Shown piece after piece: positions 17,158-27,762 of a stretch of 64,000 nucleotides of DNA; position 1 is the stretch's first letter; the number at the start of each line of letters is the position of its first letter. The position numbers and the translations under genes are program-made. This DNA is from Fidelibacterota bacterium (GTDB lineage Bacteria > Fidelibacterota > Marinisomatia > SCGC-AAA003-L08 > JACNLC01), in contig JACNLC010000045.1 of assembly GCA_014381725.1 (NCBI GenBank), positions 1 to 64,000 of the forward strand, written 5' to 3'. Below the pieces are notes generated by a model. It saw only the letters and a program-made list of their open reading frames with translations, made no database searches and was not told where the DNA came from.

Positions 17158-19482
17158 TCACTTCCTCTTCACCACTACTTCATCAATAATCACTTTTAAC
17201 TCTAAACTTTCTTCTTTTGACTCTACTATAACAGCTCCGTTTTTATCTGTTCTATAAATTATAGTTCCGGAGTTTTCCCATCTATCAATAATCATCTGCG
17301 ATGGATGTCCAAATTTATTCTTCTTCCCACAAGATATTATACCAATTTCAGCTGAACATAAATCTACTATTTGTTGAGATGAACTAGTTTTTGAACCGTG
17401 ATGTCCGACTTTTATTACATCAACATCAATAGATTCTCCGAGTTTCCGATATACTTTTTCTGCTTTCTCCTCTGCATCACCTGTAAACAAAAATGAATTT
17501 CCTCTGTGATCAATTCTAAGAACCAACGACGCATTATTGATATTTCTAGCGTTTACAGAATGTAAACTATCAGGATACAAAATTGTAAATTTTAACTCAC
17601 CAAACTCATATATTTCACCCGGTTTTGGAATGTGTATCTGGATTCTATCTCGATTTAATTTCTTAAGAATATTTTCATATAACTTCGATTGATAATCGTT
17701 ATGAGTATCCCAAACTTGTCCAATATCCACTTCATTAACCAAAGTTTTGAATCCACCAATATGGTCTGCGTGAGGATGCGACATAATCGCCAAATCAATT
17801 TTAGATATTCCACGATATTTTAGATACGGAAGAATCACCCATTTCCCGTAATCTTTACCAAAACCACAATATCCAGCATCAATCAAAATTGTATGATTTC
17901 CATCTTCAATTATACATGCATCGCCTTGCCCAACATCCAAAAATGTAAACTGAACAGGTGGATTAATAAATATCATTTGCCAAATATAAATGTTGGTGAT
18001 TATCAGTCCTGCAAACAGCACTCTTTTACGATAATTACTATAACCAAAACTACAAATTATAATAATAAAAACAAGAATCAGTATTAGATTTACAAATGAG
18101 ATTCCGCCTATCATCATTTTTGATTGTGGTAATTGCTCCAACCCGAAACTTATATAATCGAGACCTCTCAACAATAACCACCCAGAATTTCCATAAATTG
18201 ATGCTAACGAAGTTGAAATCATATCCGCAAACAAAGTTATCAACCCGGCAATTACTGAAATCCCTGCAAGCGGAACCGCGAACAAATTTCCGAATACTGC
18301 CCAAACTGGAATCGCAAAAAATGTTAGCGAAATTGGAAGAAAGGTTCCTACCTGTGCTCCGAGCGAAACAAACGACAAATCGAATATCCAACGAGAAACT
18401 TTTCTAGCTCTGATTCTTCTAACAATTTTCGATTTTTCCTGCAATTTATCAATTTGTGGATGTAAATATAAAATCCCAGCAACCGCTCCAAATGATAGCT
18501 GAAACCCTAAATCAAATAATTGTGATGGATTCCAAAGCAGAATGACAAAACCAACCACACCCAAAATATTCCACGGATGTAAAATTTTATTCCGATATTT
18601 CCCGACAATATACAAAATAGCCATCATTCCAGCACGAACTACACTCGTTGGAAATCCTGTTAATGCCATATAAAACAGTAACCCGAAAATGATAAAAAGC
18701 ATCTTCAACAAATCATTTAATCTAAACACTACTGATAGCGACATCAGGATTATTAAAATATATCCTAAGTGCAAACCTGAAACAGCTAGAATATGCACCA
18801 CTCCAATTTGCTGAAATCTCTGGAATATTTCTGGATGAATCTCTCCTTTTTCACCCAAAAGCAATCCAGTCATCAAACCTGAATACGGTTTCCCAATATA
18901 ATTATGGATTTTTTGTATAATATTTTGCCGAATTTTGTAGAAAGTAGCTGAAACGTTCCAACTATCATTTTCCCTAACTTCGATAATCTCATAACCTTTT
19001 GATACAAAATGAGAAATTCCTTTTCTCTCGAGAAATTTTCGATAATCAAATGCACCGGGATTTCTAGCTACCGATGGTCGTTCAAGCTTGCATTTTAGTA
19101 TAAGTGTGTCAGATGGAATAACATTTAGACTATCATTTGAACGCAATAGTAATTTTGTTGGATTATTTATAATTCTCAATTCATAGTTTATAGAATTTTG
19201 TTTTTGTTTAATATCATCGATAATTGAAATAATTTTGTAGTCTTTTTCGTTATCATATTCGATGATATCAATATTTGTTTGTTGAACACGCATTCCCATT
19301 ATAAGCAATAAAATTAATGGAATTACAAATCCATAATATCTCGTATACAGAATTGTGGAAAATAGAATCAATAATCCAAACAACCACGCAAATGGTAAAT
19401 TGAATTGCGAAAAAAATAAAATTGCTAATATCTGGAATGGAAGCAAGCGAAAAACGGGATGGTTTTGTAAGAAGACGCTCAT
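17158..19482 (-). CDS. comEC: DNA uptake channel protein ComEC/Rec2
   Basis: 774 residues. The N-terminal half has a DUF4131 region and the many-helix Competence domain ('LLLGEKGEIHPEIFQRFQQI', 'LAVSGLHLGYILIILM'). The C-terminal third is a metallo-beta-lactamase domain ('FLDVGQGDACIIEDG', then 'SHPHADHIGG' with the metal-binding His/Asp set, and 'VIKVGHHGSKTSSS'). ComEC carries single-stranded DNA through the inner membrane; the beta-lactamase-like domain is thought to degrade the other strand. A ComEA-like protein is encoded at 47.5 kb. The gene is followed by a dispersed repeat and starts close to the nadE stop. Confidence 0.93.
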   Translation of the reverse strand: MSVFLQNHPVFRLLPFQILAILFFSQFNLPFAWLFGLLILFSTILYTRYYGFVIPLILLLIMGMRVQQTNIDIIEYDNEKDYKIISIIDDIKQKQNSINYELRIINNPTKLLLRSNDSLNVIPSDTLILKCKLERPSVARNPGAFDYRKFLERKGISHFVSKGYEIIEVRENDSWNVSATFYKIRQNIIQKIHNYIGKPYSGLMTGLLLGEKGEIHPEIFQRFQQIGVVHILAVSGLHLGYILIILMSLSVVFRLNDLLKMLFIIFGLLFYMALTGFPTSVVRAGMMAILYIVGKYRNKILHPWNILGVVGFVILLWNPSQLFDLGFQLSFGAVAGILYLHPQIDKLQEKSKIVRRIRARKVSRWIFDLSFVSLGAQVGTFLPISLTFFAIPVWAVFGNLFAVPLAGISVIAGLITLFADMISTSLASIYGNSGWLLLRGLDYISFGLEQLPQSKMMIGGISFVNLILILVFIIIICSFGYSNYRKRVLFAGLIITNIYIWQMIFINPPVQFTFLDVGQGDACIIEDGNHTILIDAGYCGFGKDYGKWVILPYLKYRGISKIDLAIMSHPHADHIGGFKTLVNEVDIGQVWDTHNDYQSKLYENILKKLNRDRIQIHIPKPGEIYEFGELKFTILYPDSLHSVNARNINNASLVLRIDHRGNSFLFTGDAEEKAEKVYRKLGESIDVDVIKVGHHGSKTSSSQQIVDLCSAEIGIISCGKKNKFGHPSQMIIDRWENSGTIIYRTDKNGAVIVESKEESLELKVIIDEVVVKRK

Positions 19483-19506
19483 TATTAATTATCAATTGTA
19501 AATTAT

Positions 19507-21117
19507 TTAATCATCTCTAAACTGATTTACAACTGGGTATCTGCGACCTACACCAAATGCTTTCACAGAAATTCTAATTCCTGGAGCAGATTGTCGTCGT
19601 TTGTATTCAGATAAACGAATTTTACGAAGCATATCCTTGACTATTTCAGGTTCATATCCGTCAGAAATCAATTCATCAACATATTTTCGTTCCATCACAA
19701 TTTTGTCAACTAACGGACTAACCAAATCATAGTCAAACGGATCAACTTGGTTTGGTTTGAGTTCTGCTGACGGAGGTTTTGAAAGTGTATTTTCTGGAAT
19801 AATTTCTTTTCCATAAAATTTGTTTATCCATCGAGAAACTGCATAAACTTGTGTTTTATTCAAATCGCTTATGACTCCTAAAGCTCCTGCCATATCTCCA
19901 TACATTGTGCAATATCCGAGGGCAGTTTCAGTTTTATTGCCGGTATTCAAAAGCAATGCATTTTTCTTGTTGGTAATCGCCATTAAAATATTCCCACGAA
20001 TTCGAGCTTGCAAATTCTCTTCTGCTAATCCAAATTCTGTATCAGCAAATACAGGTTTGAGAGATTTCAACATTTCAGCATTGATATTTTTTATAGGGAT
20101 GACATTGTAATTGATACTTAAATTTTCAGCTAATAACTGTGCATCCGCAACACTATGGTCAGAAGAAAATTCCGATGGAAGTGCAACTCCCAATACATTT
20201 TCAGGTTTTAGAGCGTTGGATGCAATAACTGCAGTGAGAGCTGAGTCAATGCCACCGCTCAGACCGATAACGGCTTTTGTATGCCCTGTTTTGGCAAAAT
20301 AATCTCTAACACCAAGAGTAAGTGCTTTGAATATCTGCTCTTCCTCGCTTGGAGTTGTTACAGAAGTTTTATCTGTATTCTCAGTATCAAATATGATAAT
20401 TTCAGATTCAAATGAGTTTGCTAATCCAATAATTATCCCACTAGAATTTACAGCAAACGAAGCACCATCAAATACAAGTTCATCTTGACCTCCAACCAAA
20501 TTACAATAGATAAAGTGTTTCTTTAAGTGTTTAACCTTATCCCTCACATTATCTATGCGTTTAGTTAATCTGTTAATGCTAAACGGAGATGCAGAAATAT
20601 TGATAATTAAATCAACATTTTTACTGACTAATTCATCTGTAACTTTGGTTGAATAATCTTCGTCCCATAAATCTTCACAGACTTGTATCCCAAGCGAAAC
20701 TTGTTGGATATTAACATCTATTTTAATTGGTTCAATTGTTTTAGCAGGAGTAAAATATCTGTCTTCATCAAAAACATCATAAGTTGGTAAAAGAGTTTTG
20801 TCTCTGTACCCAATTATTTTTCCATTTTGAAATATAACTGCTGTGTTAAATAATTGATTTCCTTCTTTTCGGATAGCTCCAATTATGACTGGAGTTTCTA
20901 CAACACAAGTTGCAATTGATTGCAAATACTCTTCTGTTTTTTTAATAAATTTAGGTTCAAATAGTAGGTCTTGTGGAGGATAACCTGTTAGCGCCATCTC
21001 TGGGAATACTATAATATCTGCTTTGGGAGAATATTGCGTAATAATCTCTTTTATCGCTTTTGTGTTTTGCGATAAAGCTCCAACTGTAGTATTTATCTGT
21101 GCACAAGCTATTTTCAT
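19507..21117 (-). CDS. nadE: Glutamine-dependent NAD+ synthetase
   Basis: 536 residues from the ATG at 21117. I reject a start 35 codons earlier because it would run into asnS and lacks homologous sequence. The N-terminal nitrilase-type glutaminase has the triad Glu40, Lys107 and Cys147 ('FPEMALTGYP', 'YRDKTLLPTYDVFDEDRYF', 'IQVCEDLWDE'). The C-terminal synthetase has the P-loop 'GLSGGIDSALTAVIA' (285-299). It converts deamido-NAD+ to NAD+ using glutamine. It follows asnS by about 32 bases, probably in one transcript. NadD, the preceding pathway step, is encoded at 55.5 kb. Confidence 0.95.
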   Translation of the reverse strand: MKIACAQINTTVGALSQNTKAIKEIITQYSPKADIIVFPEMALTGYPPQDLLFEPKFIKKTEEYLQSIATCVVETPVIIGAIRKEGNQLFNTAVIFQNGKIIGYRDKTLLPTYDVFDEDRYFTPAKTIEPIKIDVNIQQVSLGIQVCEDLWDEDYSTKVTDELVSKNVDLIINISASPFSINRLTKRIDNVRDKVKHLKKHFIYCNLVGGQDELVFDGASFAVNSSGIIIGLANSFESEIIIFDTENTDKTSVTTPSEEEQIFKALTLGVRDYFAKTGHTKAVIGLSGGIDSALTAVIASNALKPENVLGVALPSEFSSDHSVADAQLLAENLSINYNVIPIKNINAEMLKSLKPVFADTEFGLAEENLQARIRGNILMAITNKKNALLLNTGNKTETALGYCTMYGDMAGALGVISDLNKTQVYAVSRWINKFYGKEIIPENTLSKPPSAELKPNQVDPFDYDLVSPLVDKIVMERKYVDELISDGYEPEIVKDMLRKIRLSEYKRRQSAPGIRISVKAFGVGRRYPVVNQFRDD

Positions 21118-21149
21118 TTTTAGTTTACTTCTGTCGCAATTTGTAAATC

Positions 21150-22442
21150 TTACGGTCTTAATCTCCCAAGCATTCTCGGATATGGAATTGTTTCCCTTAC
21201 ATGTGGAAGTTTGCAAATCCACGCAACAACTCGTTCAATTCCCATTCCAAAACCGGAATGTTGTACCGATCCATATCGACGCAAATCCAAATACCATTCA
21301 AAATCTTCTTTTGGTAAATTTTCTTTTTCTACTCTCTCTAACAAAGTGTTGTAATCTGATTCTCGTTCTGCACCACCGATAATTTCCCCATAACCTTCTG
21401 GAGCTAATATATCCATACCTAAAGCTAGCTTATCATTTTCAGGGTCTCGTTTCATATAAAATGCTTTTATTTGTGAGGGAAAACGATGAACTATAACTGG
21501 TTTGTCGTAGTGCTCGGCAATAAAAGTTTCGTCAGGAGCACCAAAATCTCCACCCCATTCGAAATCAAATCCACCTTTTTGTAACATTTCAACGCATTCA
21601 TCATACGAAACTCTAGGAAATGGTGCTTTAATTTTTTCTAACGGTGCAATATCGCGTTCCAAAACTGCAAGTTCGTTTTGCCGATTTTCCAAAACTTGCC
21701 TAACGATATACTCCACCATTCTCTCTGCCCATTGCATGTTTTCTTCAAAATCGCAGAAAGTAATTTCAGGTTCAACCATCCAAAATTCTGTTAAATGGCG
21801 TCTTGTTTTGCTTTTTTCTGCACGAAATGTTGGTCCAAAATTATATTGCCTACCCATCGCCATCGCATTAGCTTCACCATATAATTGTCCGGATTGTGCC
21901 AGATAAGCGGTCTCTCCAAAGTATTCTGTTCCAAACAGTGTTGTAGTCCCCTCGCAAGCGTTCGGAGTGAATATGGGGGTATCAACCAATGTGAAATCGT
22001 GTGAATCTAAAAAGTCTCGTGTAGCTTTAATAATTTGGTGGCGGATTCTTAAAATAGCATGCTGTCGTTTAGAACGAAGCCATAGATGCCTTTTATTCAT
22101 CAAAAAATCTGTTCCATGTTCTTTGGGAGTGATTGGATATCCATCAGACAATTGAATAATTGTAAAATCTTCAGTTTGGATTTCAAATCCACCAGGAGCA
22201 CGATCGTTTTTTGCAACTGTCCCAATGACTGATATTGATGTTTCCTGAGTTAATCGCTTAAAATCTTCAAACTTCTCTTCGCCAAGATCATTTTTAACAA
22301 CCACACATTGGATAATTCCAAATCCATCACGGAGCATTAGAAATCCAATTTTGCCACTCCTACGCGAATTATAAACCCAACCATTCAGTTGGACTTTTTG
22401 ACCATCAAATTCTTTTATTCTGTTTACTCTTGCTATTTGCAT
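21150..22442 (-). CDS. asnS: Asparaginyl-tRNA synthetase
   Basis: 430 residues. An N-terminal OB-fold anticodon-binding domain ('[19 protein letters not shown]') is followed by a class II catalytic core. Core motifs include '[20 protein letters not shown]' (motif 2) and '[15 protein letters not shown]' (motif 3), ending in '[12 protein letters not shown]'. The core signature fits AsnRS and not AspRS (no long GAD insertion). Its presence implies direct Asn-tRNA charging. It precedes nadE on the same strand. Confidence 0.95.
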   Translation of the reverse strand: MQIARVNRIKEFDGQKVQLNGWVYNSRRSGKIGFLMLRDGFGIIQCVVVKNDLGEEKFEDFKRLTQETSISVIGTVAKNDRAPGGFEIQTEDFTIIQLSDGYPITPKEHGTDFLMNKRHLWLRSKRQHAILRIRHQIIKATRDFLDSHDFTLVDTPIFTPNACEGTTTLFGTEYFGETAYLAQSGQLYGEANAMAMGRQYNFGPTFRAEKSKTRRHLTEFWMVEPEITFCDFEENMQWAERMVEYIVRQVLENRQNELAVLERDIAPLEKIKAPFPRVSYDECVEMLQKGGFDFEWGGDFGAPDETFIAEHYDKPVIVHRFPSQIKAFYMKRDPENDKLALGMDILAPEGYGEIIGGAERESDYNTLLERVEKENLPKEDFEWYLDLRRYGSVQHSGFGMGIERVVAWICKLPHVRETIPYPRMLGRLRP

Positions 22443-22541
22443 TTAGTTTAGTTTAGCTCTGAGCTAATACTTCTCCATATTATTTTAATTAATTCGTAAT
22501 TCCTAATGTGTAATTTACAATTAGATATTATCTACTTCCCA

Positions 22542-23102
22542 TTACCAAGTTGAAGTGATTTCATTTATGATATCCTCTGAGAGTTTTCTGATTGCAACTT
22601 CTAATGCACTTTCCCTTGGTGAACCAAATTCGTCGTCATCATCACTGTCAACTAATCCATCGCCATCGTTATCAATATTGTCTGTGCTAATATCAGCTCC
22701 TGTTCCGTAAGCACCCCAAGATGAAATTGTTTTATCGAAGAATGCTTCATCTTTTGTCAAATCGTACCATACAACTTTTGCTTTTAATGTAATTCGCCAT
22801 TCTTCAACTTGTTCATAAGTATCACCGGCTGAATAAGTGTACGGTTTGTCTAAAACAGATTTTATTGTAACATTCAATCTACTATCTGCAACATCCTCGT
22901 TGGTAACACTCAAAACATTCTCGGAAATCAGCATTTCAGAAATTTGCTCGCCGACATTTTCACTCACACCAAATTCAGGTGACTCATTCACTACTGGAGA
23001 AATTGATATGCTTTTTATATGTGCAGGCAATGAACCTTTAAGAGAATAAAATCCACAATTGTATAATAAAACAAGTGATATGGCTAATATAAATTTCTTC
23101 AT
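22542..23102 (-). CDS. LptE-like lipoprotein with a calcium-loop-like insertion
   Basis: 186 residues. A lipoprotein signal ends in 'LLYNC' with the lipidated Cys at 16, then 'GFYSLKGSLPAHIKSISISP', typical of LptE (LPS-assembly, partner of LptD in the outer membrane). The C-terminal helix 'ESALEVAIRKLSEDIINEIT' and final Trp also fit. Residues about 138-158 hold an acidic stretch ('DNIDNDGDGLVDSDDDDE') that follows the thrombospondin type 3 / EF-loop pattern and is not a usual part of LptE. The start codon overlaps the stop of the sigma-54 activator, so the two are coupled. No other lpt gene is in the window. Confidence 0.8.
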   Translation of the reverse strand: MKKFILAISLVLLYNCGFYSLKGSLPAHIKSISISPVVNESPEFGVSENVGEQISEMLISENVLSVTNEDVADSRLNVTIKSVLDKPYTYSAGDTYEQVEEWRITLKAKVVWYDLTKDEAFFDKTISSWGAYGTGADISTDNIDNDGDGLVDSDDDDEFGSPRESALEVAIRKLSEDIINEITSTW

Positions 23103-24337
23103 TAATTGTTCCCTTCCTCATCTTTCTGAATTTTATACTCTTGAATTTTCCTATAAAGTGTTCGTTCTGAAATATCCAAAGATTTTGCAGTTTTACGCCG
23201 ATTATGATTAAAGTGAATTAGTGTCCGTTCAATCATTTCGTGCTCTAAATCACTCATAGTAGCTTCGCCAATAGCGTCATCATAAATCGATATAGCTTTA
23301 CCATCTTCAATGTCACGATGTCCATCAACAGGAATTTCGTGCACTTCCGGACACGGTTTAGTTGGAGGAAGATATAATGCAGAATTTGATGGTTGGATTG
23401 CATCAGATGGTTCAATTTTACCTTTAAACATCATTTGTTTGATTTCATTTACATCTTGCCTCAAAAACAATAATTGCTTTAACATTAATTCGTGTTCGAT
23501 TTGTTCAGTATCATTATCAACTAAAATCGGTAAATTTGGATTGAAGTCATTAGGACTAATTCCAAGTGATTTTCTAACCATTTCCTCTTGTATCCGTTCT
23601 CCACGGTGCATTACAACAAGGCTCTCAACTAAATTTTTCAATTCTCGTATATTCCCCGGCCAATGATAAGAACGCAAAACTTTCATCGCTTCAGCAGAAA
23701 ATCCCTTAAATGCAATATCGTTTTTTGCACAGAATTCCAATCCAAACCGTTCAACAAAAAGATGAATATCGGAAATATGGTCTTTGAGAGAAGGAACTTT
23801 TACCAAAATAGTTTTTAGACGAAAATATAAATCCTTTCTGAAATTTCCCTTACGAACTTCCTCTGCTAAATCTTTATTTGTAGCGGCAACCACTCGAACA
23901 TCCACTCGCTGAGTTTTAGTATCACCGACTTTGATAAACTCACCCTCTTCAATCACTCGCAGTAATTTTGCTTGAGTTTCAAGTGGAGTTTCACCAATCT
24001 CATCAAGGAAAATAGTACCTTTGTGAGATGCTTCAAAATATCCCTTTCTATCTTCACTAGCACCAGTAAATGAGCCCTTTTTATGCCCGAATAATTCGCT
24101 TTCAATAATACCAGATGGAATTGCACTGCAATTTACTGCAATATATGGTTCAAACTTTCTGCGACTGTTTTTATGCACAGCTTTTGCTACCATTTCCTTA
24201 CCCGAGCCTGAATCGCCTGTAATCAATACAGAAATATCTGTATTGGCAACTTGTCCAATTAACATCAGCATATCGCGAATCTCTTCAGATTCCCCAATCA
24301 TACTAACTGAGCGTTGAATTTTATCGATATTTATCAT
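23102..24337 (-). CDS. Sigma-54-dependent transcriptional activator without receiver domain
   Basis: 411 residues. It begins directly with the AAA+ sigma-54 interaction domain: Walker A 'GDSGSGKE' (41-48), the sigma-54 contact loop 'GSFTGA' (88-93, Ser in place of the common Ala), Walker B 'IFLDEIGE' (109-116), and 'WPGNIRELKN'. A linker (about 250-360) leads to a Fis-type helix-turn-helix ('HNRRKTAKSLDISERTLYRK'). There is no phosphorylation receiver, GAF or PAS domain, so control must come from expression level or another protein (as with PspF). It shares an ATG/TAA overlap with lptE and abuts purD. Confidence 0.9.
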   Translation of the reverse strand: MINIDKIQRSVSMIGESEEIRDMLMLIGQVANTDISVLITGDSGSGKEMVAKAVHKNSRRKFEPYIAVNCSAIPSGIIESELFGHKKGSFTGASEDRKGYFEASHKGTIFLDEIGETPLETQAKLLRVIEEGEFIKVGDTKTQRVDVRVVAATNKDLAEEVRKGNFRKDLYFRLKTILVKVPSLKDHISDIHLFVERFGLEFCAKNDIAFKGFSAEAMKVLRSYHWPGNIRELKNLVESLVVMHRGERIQEEMVRKSLGISPNDFNPNLPILVDNDTEQIEHELMLKQLLFLRQDVNEIKQMMFKGKIEPSDAIQPSNSALYLPPTKPCPEVHEIPVDGHRDIEDGKAISIYDDAIGEATMSDLEHEMIERTLIHFNHNRRKTAKSLDISERTLYRKIQEYKIQKDEEGNN

Positions 24338-24338
24338 T

Positions 24339-25616
24339 TTATTTCTCCGAGATATATTTTAATCCTCTTTGACCAATATCTTTACGATAAGATTTACCAC
24401 TAAAATCTATTGAATCTACAATTCGATAAGCGTCGTCAATTGCTTTTTGTAGATTTTCCCCGAAACCAACAACATTTATCACTCGCCCTCCGCAGGTGAT
24501 AATTTTCTCATTTGACAATTTAGTTCCAGCGTGATAAACCAAATCATTTTGCAAGTTATCTAAACCGTGAATTTCCATCCCTTTTGGATAACCTCCTGGA
24601 TAACCCTCAGCAGACAATACAACAGTGACTGCTGTCCGATTTGAGATTTTTATTTCAGCTTTGGATATATCACCCATAGATGAATAATAAAGTAAATCAA
24701 ACAACGAAGATTCCAATAACGGTAAAATTACCTGTGCTTCGGGGTCGCCCATTCGGACATTAAACTCTATCACAAATGGTTCTGCGTCCACTATCATAAT
24801 TCCAACATACAAAAATCCTTTGAATGGATATCCTTCATTTTTCATTCCATCAAGAGTAGGTTTAATAATGGTCTCACCGACTTTTTCTAGCATTTCCGGA
24901 GTGGACAATGGAGTTGGGGAATATGCGCCCATTCCTCCCGTATTTGGACCTTGATCACCATCATAAGCTCGTTTATGATCTTGTGCAGAATTAAGTATGA
25001 CATAATCTGTTCCATCACAAACTGCAAAAACTGAAAGTTCTTCTCCAATCAAGCATTGTTCTAATGATACTTTTTCTCCAGCATCACCAAATGATTTTTC
25101 GTCAAACATAGTAATCATAGCACTTTTGAAATCCATTTCAGTATCACAGATAATTACACCTTTACCAGCAGCAAGTCCATCTGCTTTAACTACCACAGGA
25201 AGGCCAATATCGTTTTTCGCTATTTCTGCTTCATCCCGACTTGAACAAGCGACATATTTCGGTGATGGGACATTGTATTTCGCCATAATATCCCGAGCAA
25301 ATATTTTACTACTTTCCAACTGCGCACCATATTTATCAGGACCAACAATTAATTGACCTGCTTTTTGAAATTCATCAACAATTCCATTGGCTAACGGTGC
25401 TTCTGGTCCGACGACTGTTAAATCGATATTCTTCTCATTGACAAATTTCAGTAATTCAATTGCGTTAAGAATATCCAAATTAACATTTTCACAAATGGAA
25501 GCTGTGCCACCATTTCCGGGAGCACAATAAATTTTCGATACATTTTTATCATTCGCTAGCGAAACAGCAAATGCATGCTCTCGTCCACCAGAACCTAATA
25601 TGAGTATATTTTTCAT
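24339..25616 (-). CDS. purD: Phosphoribosylamine-glycine ligase
   Basis: 425 residues, the normal length. It has the N-terminal 'ILILGSGGREHAFAVSL' and the ATP-grasp core with 'VVVKADGLAAGKGVIICDT' and 'GGMGAYSPTP'. It also has 'EFNVRMGDPEAQVILPLLES', the metal/ATP-binding signature of PurD. It makes glycinamide ribonucleotide in purine synthesis. The gene lies between uvrB and the sigma-54 activator, one base from the latter, and not in a pur operon; purF is at 45-46.7 kb. Confidence 0.96.
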   Translation of the reverse strand: MKNILILGSGGREHAFAVSLANDKNVSKIYCAPGNGGTASICENVNLDILNAIELLKFVNEKNIDLTVVGPEAPLANGIVDEFQKAGQLIVGPDKYGAQLESSKIFARDIMAKYNVPSPKYVACSSRDEAEIAKNDIGLPVVVKADGLAAGKGVIICDTEMDFKSAMITMFDEKSFGDAGEKVSLEQCLIGEELSVFAVCDGTDYVILNSAQDHKRAYDGDQGPNTGGMGAYSPTPLSTPEMLEKVGETIIKPTLDGMKNEGYPFKGFLYVGIMIVDAEPFVIEFNVRMGDPEAQVILPLLESSLFDLLYYSSMGDISKAEIKISNRTAVTVVLSAEGYPGGYPKGMEIHGLDNLQNDLVYHAGTKLSNEKIITCGGRVINVVGFGENLQKAIDDAYRIVDSIDFSGKSYRKDIGQRGLKYISEK

Positions 25617-25637
25617 TTTTCTTTTCTTCTTTCGAGG

Positions 25638-27632
25638 TTACCTACTAAATTTCTTCTCTAATTCTTCAATCTTATCCCGTAAAATTGCTGCTTGCTCAAA
25701 CTGGAGTTCTCTTGCACATTTTAACATCCTCTTTTTAATAGTTTCTAGTATATCTTGTTCCTCAATATCTTCGAGTGTCAGCTCAGATAGATCTAGATTT
25801 TCTTTAGTAATGTATTCCGATTGCTCATCAGCAACTGCAGTAGAAATCTTTATATCGTCTACGCTTTTATAAATTGTTTTTGGTGTGATGCCATTTTTCT
25901 TATTGTAATCGTCTTGGATTTTACGACGATTGGTAGTCTCGTCAATCACAAACTGCATAGATTTGGTTATTCTTTCCGCATAGAAAATTACTTTACTGTT
26001 GGCATTTCTTGCCGCACGCCCTGCAACCTGCATTAACGAAGTTTTCGATCTCAAAAATCCTTCCTTGTCAGCATCCAACACTAACACACGAGATACTTCA
26101 GGTAAATCAAGTCCTTCACGCAATAAGTTAATCCCTACTAATACATCAAATTCTTTCAAGCGTAGTCCACGCAAAATTTGCACTCGTTCTACAGTAGCTA
26201 TTTCATCGTGGAGATATTTTGCTTGAATATTCGCATTCATCAAATAATCCGTTAAATTTTCTGCCATTTTTTTTGTTAGTGTTGTTATCAGCACTCTCTC
26301 ATTATTTTGGACTACTGAATTAATTTCACCAATCACATTGTCAATCTGACCATTCGTTTTTCGAACTTCAATCCTAGGGTCAAGTAATCCTGTAGGACGA
26401 ATAATTTGCTCAACAATCACACCATTGGATTTTTCTAGCTCATAATCTGATGGTGTTGCCGAAACAAACACCGCTTGATTTACACGATTTTCAAATTCTG
26501 GAAATCGCAAAGGACGGTTATCAAACGCTGATGGTAATCTGAAACCATAATCTACTAAATTTTCTTTACGAGCACGGTCGCCGTTGTGCATCCCACGAAC
26601 CTGTGGCATTGAAACATGAGATTCATCTACAAATAACAAATAGTCATCAGGAAAAAAATCCATAAGAGTTTGTGGAGGTTCACCTGCTTTTCGTCCATCA
26701 ATATGTCGAGAATAATTCTCAATTCCTGAACAATAACCGAGTTCTGTCATCATTTCCAAATCAAACCAAGTTCGTTGTTCGAGTCGTTGTGCTTCCAATA
26801 ATTTATTTTCGTTACGTAAAAGTTCCAATCGTTCACCAAGTTCTTTTCTGATATCATTCATCGCTCGTTTCAAATTATCTGAAGTTGTTACAAAATGTTT
26901 GGCAGGATAAATAAAAACAGAATCAACTGAATTATTGATTTCACCGGTTAATGGGTCAAAATAGTGAATTGCTTCCACTTCATCACCAAAAAGTTCAATC
27001 CTAATTGCAATATTCTCATACGCTGGAAAGATTTCCAATATATCACCACGCATACGAAATACTCCCGGCTCTAACACCAAATCATTGCGACCATAATGGA
27101 TATTTACCAATTCTCGTAATTTGGATTTGACTTCAACAGTTTGCCCGACGGTAAATCGCACCATCATTTTTTTGTAATCATCACGAGAACCTATTCCATA
27201 AATGCAACTTACACTTGCCACTATTATCACATCTCTGCGAGCCATTAAAGATGCAGTTGCCTTGAGTCGAAGTCTGTCAATTTCTTCATCAATTGAAGAA
27301 TCTTTTTCAATAAATGTATCAGAGACTGGCATATATGCTTCCGGTTGGTAATAGTCATAATACGAAATGAAAAACTCAACAGCATTATCTGGAAATAGCG
27401 ACTTAAACTCACCATACAATTGTGCTGCCAAAACTTTATTATGTGAGAAAATTAGCGTTGGTCTTTGTAACTCTTGTATGATGTTAGCCATCGTAAAAGT
27501 TTTACCAGAACCAGTAATGCCAAGTAGCGTTTGTGCTTTGTCGCCATTTAAGATACCATTGACAATCTGGCGAATTGCCCGTGGTTGGTCTCCTGTCGGA
27601 TTAAATGGTGATTGGATATTAAAGTCTGCCAT
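25638..27632 (-). CDS. uvrB: UvrABC excinuclease subunit B
   Basis: 664 residues, full length. It opens '[17 protein letters not shown]' and has Walker A '[14 protein letters not shown]' and the beta-hairpin region '[20 protein letters not shown]'. Next are '[13 protein letters not shown]' (DExH box) and the helicase C-terminal motif 'VAGRAARN'. It ends in a UVR motif ('[20 protein letters not shown]') that binds UvrC. It loads at DNA lesions in nucleotide excision repair. uvrC is about 0.8 kb away on the same strand, separated by one oppositely oriented gene. Confidence 0.97.
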   Translation of the reverse strand: MADFNIQSPFNPTGDQPRAIRQIVNGILNGDKAQTLLGITGSGKTFTMANIIQELQRPTLIFSHNKVLAAQLYGEFKSLFPDNAVEFFISYYDYYQPEAYMPVSDTFIEKDSSIDEEIDRLRLKATASLMARRDVIIVASVSCIYGIGSRDDYKKMMVRFTVGQTVEVKSKLRELVNIHYGRNDLVLEPGVFRMRGDILEIFPAYENIAIRIELFGDEVEAIHYFDPLTGEINNSVDSVFIYPAKHFVTTSDNLKRAMNDIRKELGERLELLRNENKLLEAQRLEQRTWFDLEMMTELGYCSGIENYSRHIDGRKAGEPPQTLMDFFPDDYLLFVDESHVSMPQVRGMHNGDRARKENLVDYGFRLPSAFDNRPLRFPEFENRVNQAVFVSATPSDYELEKSNGVIVEQIIRPTGLLDPRIEVRKTNGQIDNVIGEINSVVQNNERVLITTLTKKMAENLTDYLMNANIQAKYLHDEIATVERVQILRGLRLKEFDVLVGINLLREGLDLPEVSRVLVLDADKEGFLRSKTSLMQVAGRAARNANSKVIFYAERITKSMQFVIDETTNRRKIQDDYNKKNGITPKTIYKSVDDIKISTAVADEQSEYITKENLDLSELTLEDIEEQDILETIKKRMLKCARELQFEQAAILRDKIEELEKKFSR

Positions 27633-27762
27633 AATGTCCCATAATTTACAACTATTTTATAAATTGAGAAAATGACTATTTTTAGCATGGAGAATTTACA
27701 ATTTAGGAATTTGAAAAATAAATTTGTCTGCTCTCCTATTTCGATTTAACTTTTGACTAATT

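Noticed and set aside
21118-21222. 35-codon N-terminal extension of NadE
   Set aside because: It overlaps asnS and the resulting residues do not belong to the nitrilase domain, which starts at MKIACAQINT.
27633-27762. Possible LexA-type operator between uvrB and the SRPBCC gene
   Set aside because: I looked for paired GAAC/GTTC or CTGT/ACAG half-sites at SOS-box spacing and saw none convincing.
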